NCBI GenBank assembly: GCA_934196075.1 | Contig: CAKPVW010000013.1 | Coordinates: 1-42,194, forward strand | DNA from: an uncultured Anaerovibrio sp. | GTDB lineage: Bacteria > Bacillota > Negativicutes > Selenomonadales > Selenomonadaceae | Length of the DNA: 42,194 nucleotides | Direction: 5' to 3' | Shown: piece by piece, positions 40,849 through 42,194 of the stretch | How the letters are laid out: every line of letters starts with the position of its first letter | Position numbering within the stretch: position 1 is the first letter of the stretch | Position numbers and translations under genes: made by a program | Notes under the pieces: generated by a model | Databases searched by the model: none | Told to the model about the DNA's origin: nothing | Seen by the model: the letters and a program-made list of their open reading frames with translations, nothing else

Positions 40849-42072
40849 ATGAATATTTTTTTGCTTCTTGTAATTGCTATGACAATTATTATTCTCTTAA
40901 TGCGGCGGCATATATATGTAGGCCTTGCCATGCTGGCTGGAGGAGGCTTTATTTGGCTAATACGCTCCTGTCAGCCTTGGGATTTATGGCTGGCTTTACA
41001 GCAGACTATGACTATGAGCAGGACCTATGATTTGGTATTTTCCCTCTATTTAGTTATGTGCCTGGAAATTGCTCTCCGTACCAGTGGCACCCTTAGCCAG
41101 ATGGTTACAGCCCTACAGAGGCTTTTTTCCAGTGCCAAAGCTACTTTGGCTATTATGCCAGGCTTTTTAGGTCTGCTGCCCTCTTTAGGCGGAGCTAGAT
41201 TTTCAGCGCCTATTGTAGAGGAAGCCTGCCGTAATCTAAAGGCAACCCCAGAAGACAAGGCTGCTATCAATTTTTGGTTCCGTCATCCTTATGAGTTTTC
41301 TAATCCTATTATTCCCGGTATGATTATGGCTTGCAGTATTGCCCAGGTGCCCTATGCCCACTTTGTAGGCCAGACTGCCTGGGTGTCACTGCTATGCTTC
41401 ATAGTTGGCTGGCTGGTACTGCTAACACCTTTACAAGCTAAGAGCTCTACTCAGCCTTCATTGAGCAAAAATAACCATGCTGAGCAAAGCTCGTATTTGG
41501 ATATTCTGCTGGCCATCTTTCCTATTGGCTTTACCTTCCTATTAGTGGTGTTTGCCCATCTTAATGCTTCCATAGCTATGGGTAGTACCACCCTCCTGCT
41601 TTACGGCATTCTAAAGGCCATGGGCCGTCAGGTTTCCCTCAAGGAAATGATTACAGGCTCTATTGATAAAAAGATGTTTATCAATGTTCTGTGCATTCTC
41701 TATTTCATTCAGATACTTACTGTTACCAATACCCTCTCTGAATTAGTAGCTGCCTTTCAGGCTGCTCCTCTGCCTATACCAGTTATTATCGCTGGCATTT
41801 CTCTGGTGGTGGGTATGCTTACTGGCATGAGCCAGGCTCATGTAGCCATTGTTATGCCCATTGTAGCAGCTATGCAGACTGGTAGTCTCACCTTGGCTGC
41901 CATTGCCATGGTATATGGCGTGGCTGGTCAGATGATAACTCCTACTCACGTATGCTTTACTGTTACTACAGATTATTTTAAAGCAGATTTTTTTGCTGTA
42001 CTAAAAAAAATGGTATTGATAGAAGCTATTGTACTAACAATTTTCTCTGCCATTATTTATTGGGTATATTAA
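40849..42072 (+). CDS. DUF401 family integral membrane protein
   Basis: The protein has 407 residues with about 10 membrane segments and resembles the DUF401 family, remotely related to anion-permease-like carriers. Conserved-looking features include the MPGFLGLLPSLGGARFSAPIVEEA segment (spanning about 103-126) with its glycines and acidic pair, a FWFRHPYEFSNPIIPG stretch, and a C-terminal mirror-like TGMSQAHVAIVMPI. The substrate is unknown. It has its own upstream region with a TATAAT at about 40806 and an isolated GTGCAC at 40760-40765. The ATG follows TAGGAGA. The downstream 120 nt to the window edge holds a small hairpin (42104-42136) and no gene. Confidence 0.82.
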   Translation: MNIFLLLVIAMTIIILLMRRHIYVGLAMLAGGGFIWLIRSCQPWDLWLALQQTMTMSRTYDLVFSLYLVMCLEIALRTSGTLSQMVTALQRLFSSAKATLAIMPGFLGLLPSLGGARFSAPIVEEACRNLKATPEDKAAINFWFRHPYEFSNPIIPGMIMACSIAQVPYAHFVGQTAWVSLLCFIVGWLVLLTPLQAKSSTQPSLSKNNHAEQSSYLDILLAIFPIGFTFLLVVFAHLNASIAMGSTTLLLYGILKAMGRQVSLKEMITGSIDKKMFINVLCILYFIQILTVTNTLSELVAAFQAAPLPIPVIIAGISLVVGMLTGMSQAHVAIVMPIVAAMQTGSLTLAAIAMVYGVAGQMITPTHVCFTVTTDYFKADFFAVLKKMVLIEAIVLTIFSAIIYWVY

Positions 42073-42194
42073 TTCTTTTGACATGCAAATACCCCAGTGT
42101 GGTACTCTACAACGCTGAAAATTCTGATTTGTAGAGTTATACGTCCCCGTTTTTCTGAAAGACAGCCTGCGGTCATAACGACTTTTGCTCTGTC

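Overview
The window looks like a chromosomal segment of a diderm, anaerobic Firmicute of the class Negativicutes, most likely a Selenomonadaceae relative. This is inferred from three things together: an almost complete succinate/methylmalonyl-CoA propionate-fermentation cluster, oxygen-defence and redox proteins typical of anaerobes, and an outer-membrane beta-barrel protein inside an otherwise Firmicute-style gene set. Species cannot be decided from the sequence alone.

Layout. Positions 1-493 carry a large nested inverted-repeat element and the promoter of a tiny membrane peptide (584-691), which resembles a type I toxin with a convergent antisense RNA. From about 0.8 to 32.7 kb nearly every gene is on the minus strand. 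In order of position these are: a Cof-type phosphatase with its GntR/UTRA regulator; a flavodiiron protein with a HAD nucleotidase; a polysaccharide deacetylase; DAHP synthase with FabK; and an MFS transporter. A small DUF1858 redox protein is the one plus-strand exception. Then come the seven-gene propionate cluster (9372-16548), a Pro-Arg-Pro tRNA array (17032-17428), a Pel-type exopolysaccharide operon (17956-28605, with a downstream HPt gene) and the araD-araB-araA operon (28852-32671). Direction switches at a divergent promoter near 32.75-32.88 kb. The plus strand then carries galM, an HD-GYP c-di-GMP phosphodiesterase, a four-gene sugar ABC transporter with two different permeases, and a DUF401 membrane protein.

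How the genes work together. The transporter, AraA/B/D and a mutarotase form a pentose (probably L-arabinose) uptake and catabolic unit. A shared GTGCAC-centred motif sits in the araD/galM intergenic region (twice) and just downstream of the transporter promoter, so one repressor could control all three transcripts. The propionate cluster supplies a CoA transferase, a split B12-dependent mutase, its MeaB chaperone, the epimerase, and the alpha and biotin-carrier subunits of the Na+-pumping decarboxylase. The membrane beta and delta subunits must be elsewhere. The Pel operon has PelD (degenerate GGDEF with an RxxD I-site), PelE, a PelA-type deacetylase, PelF and PelG, followed by a separate GH114/GH166-like hydrolase and a novel-looking outer-membrane protein: a long alpha-helical hairpin joined to a C-terminal beta-barrel. 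No PelB- or PelC-like gene is visible. I regard this as the most interesting system in the window: a Pel secretion machine of a diderm Firmicute in which an unrelated outer-membrane protein appears to replace PelB/PelC.
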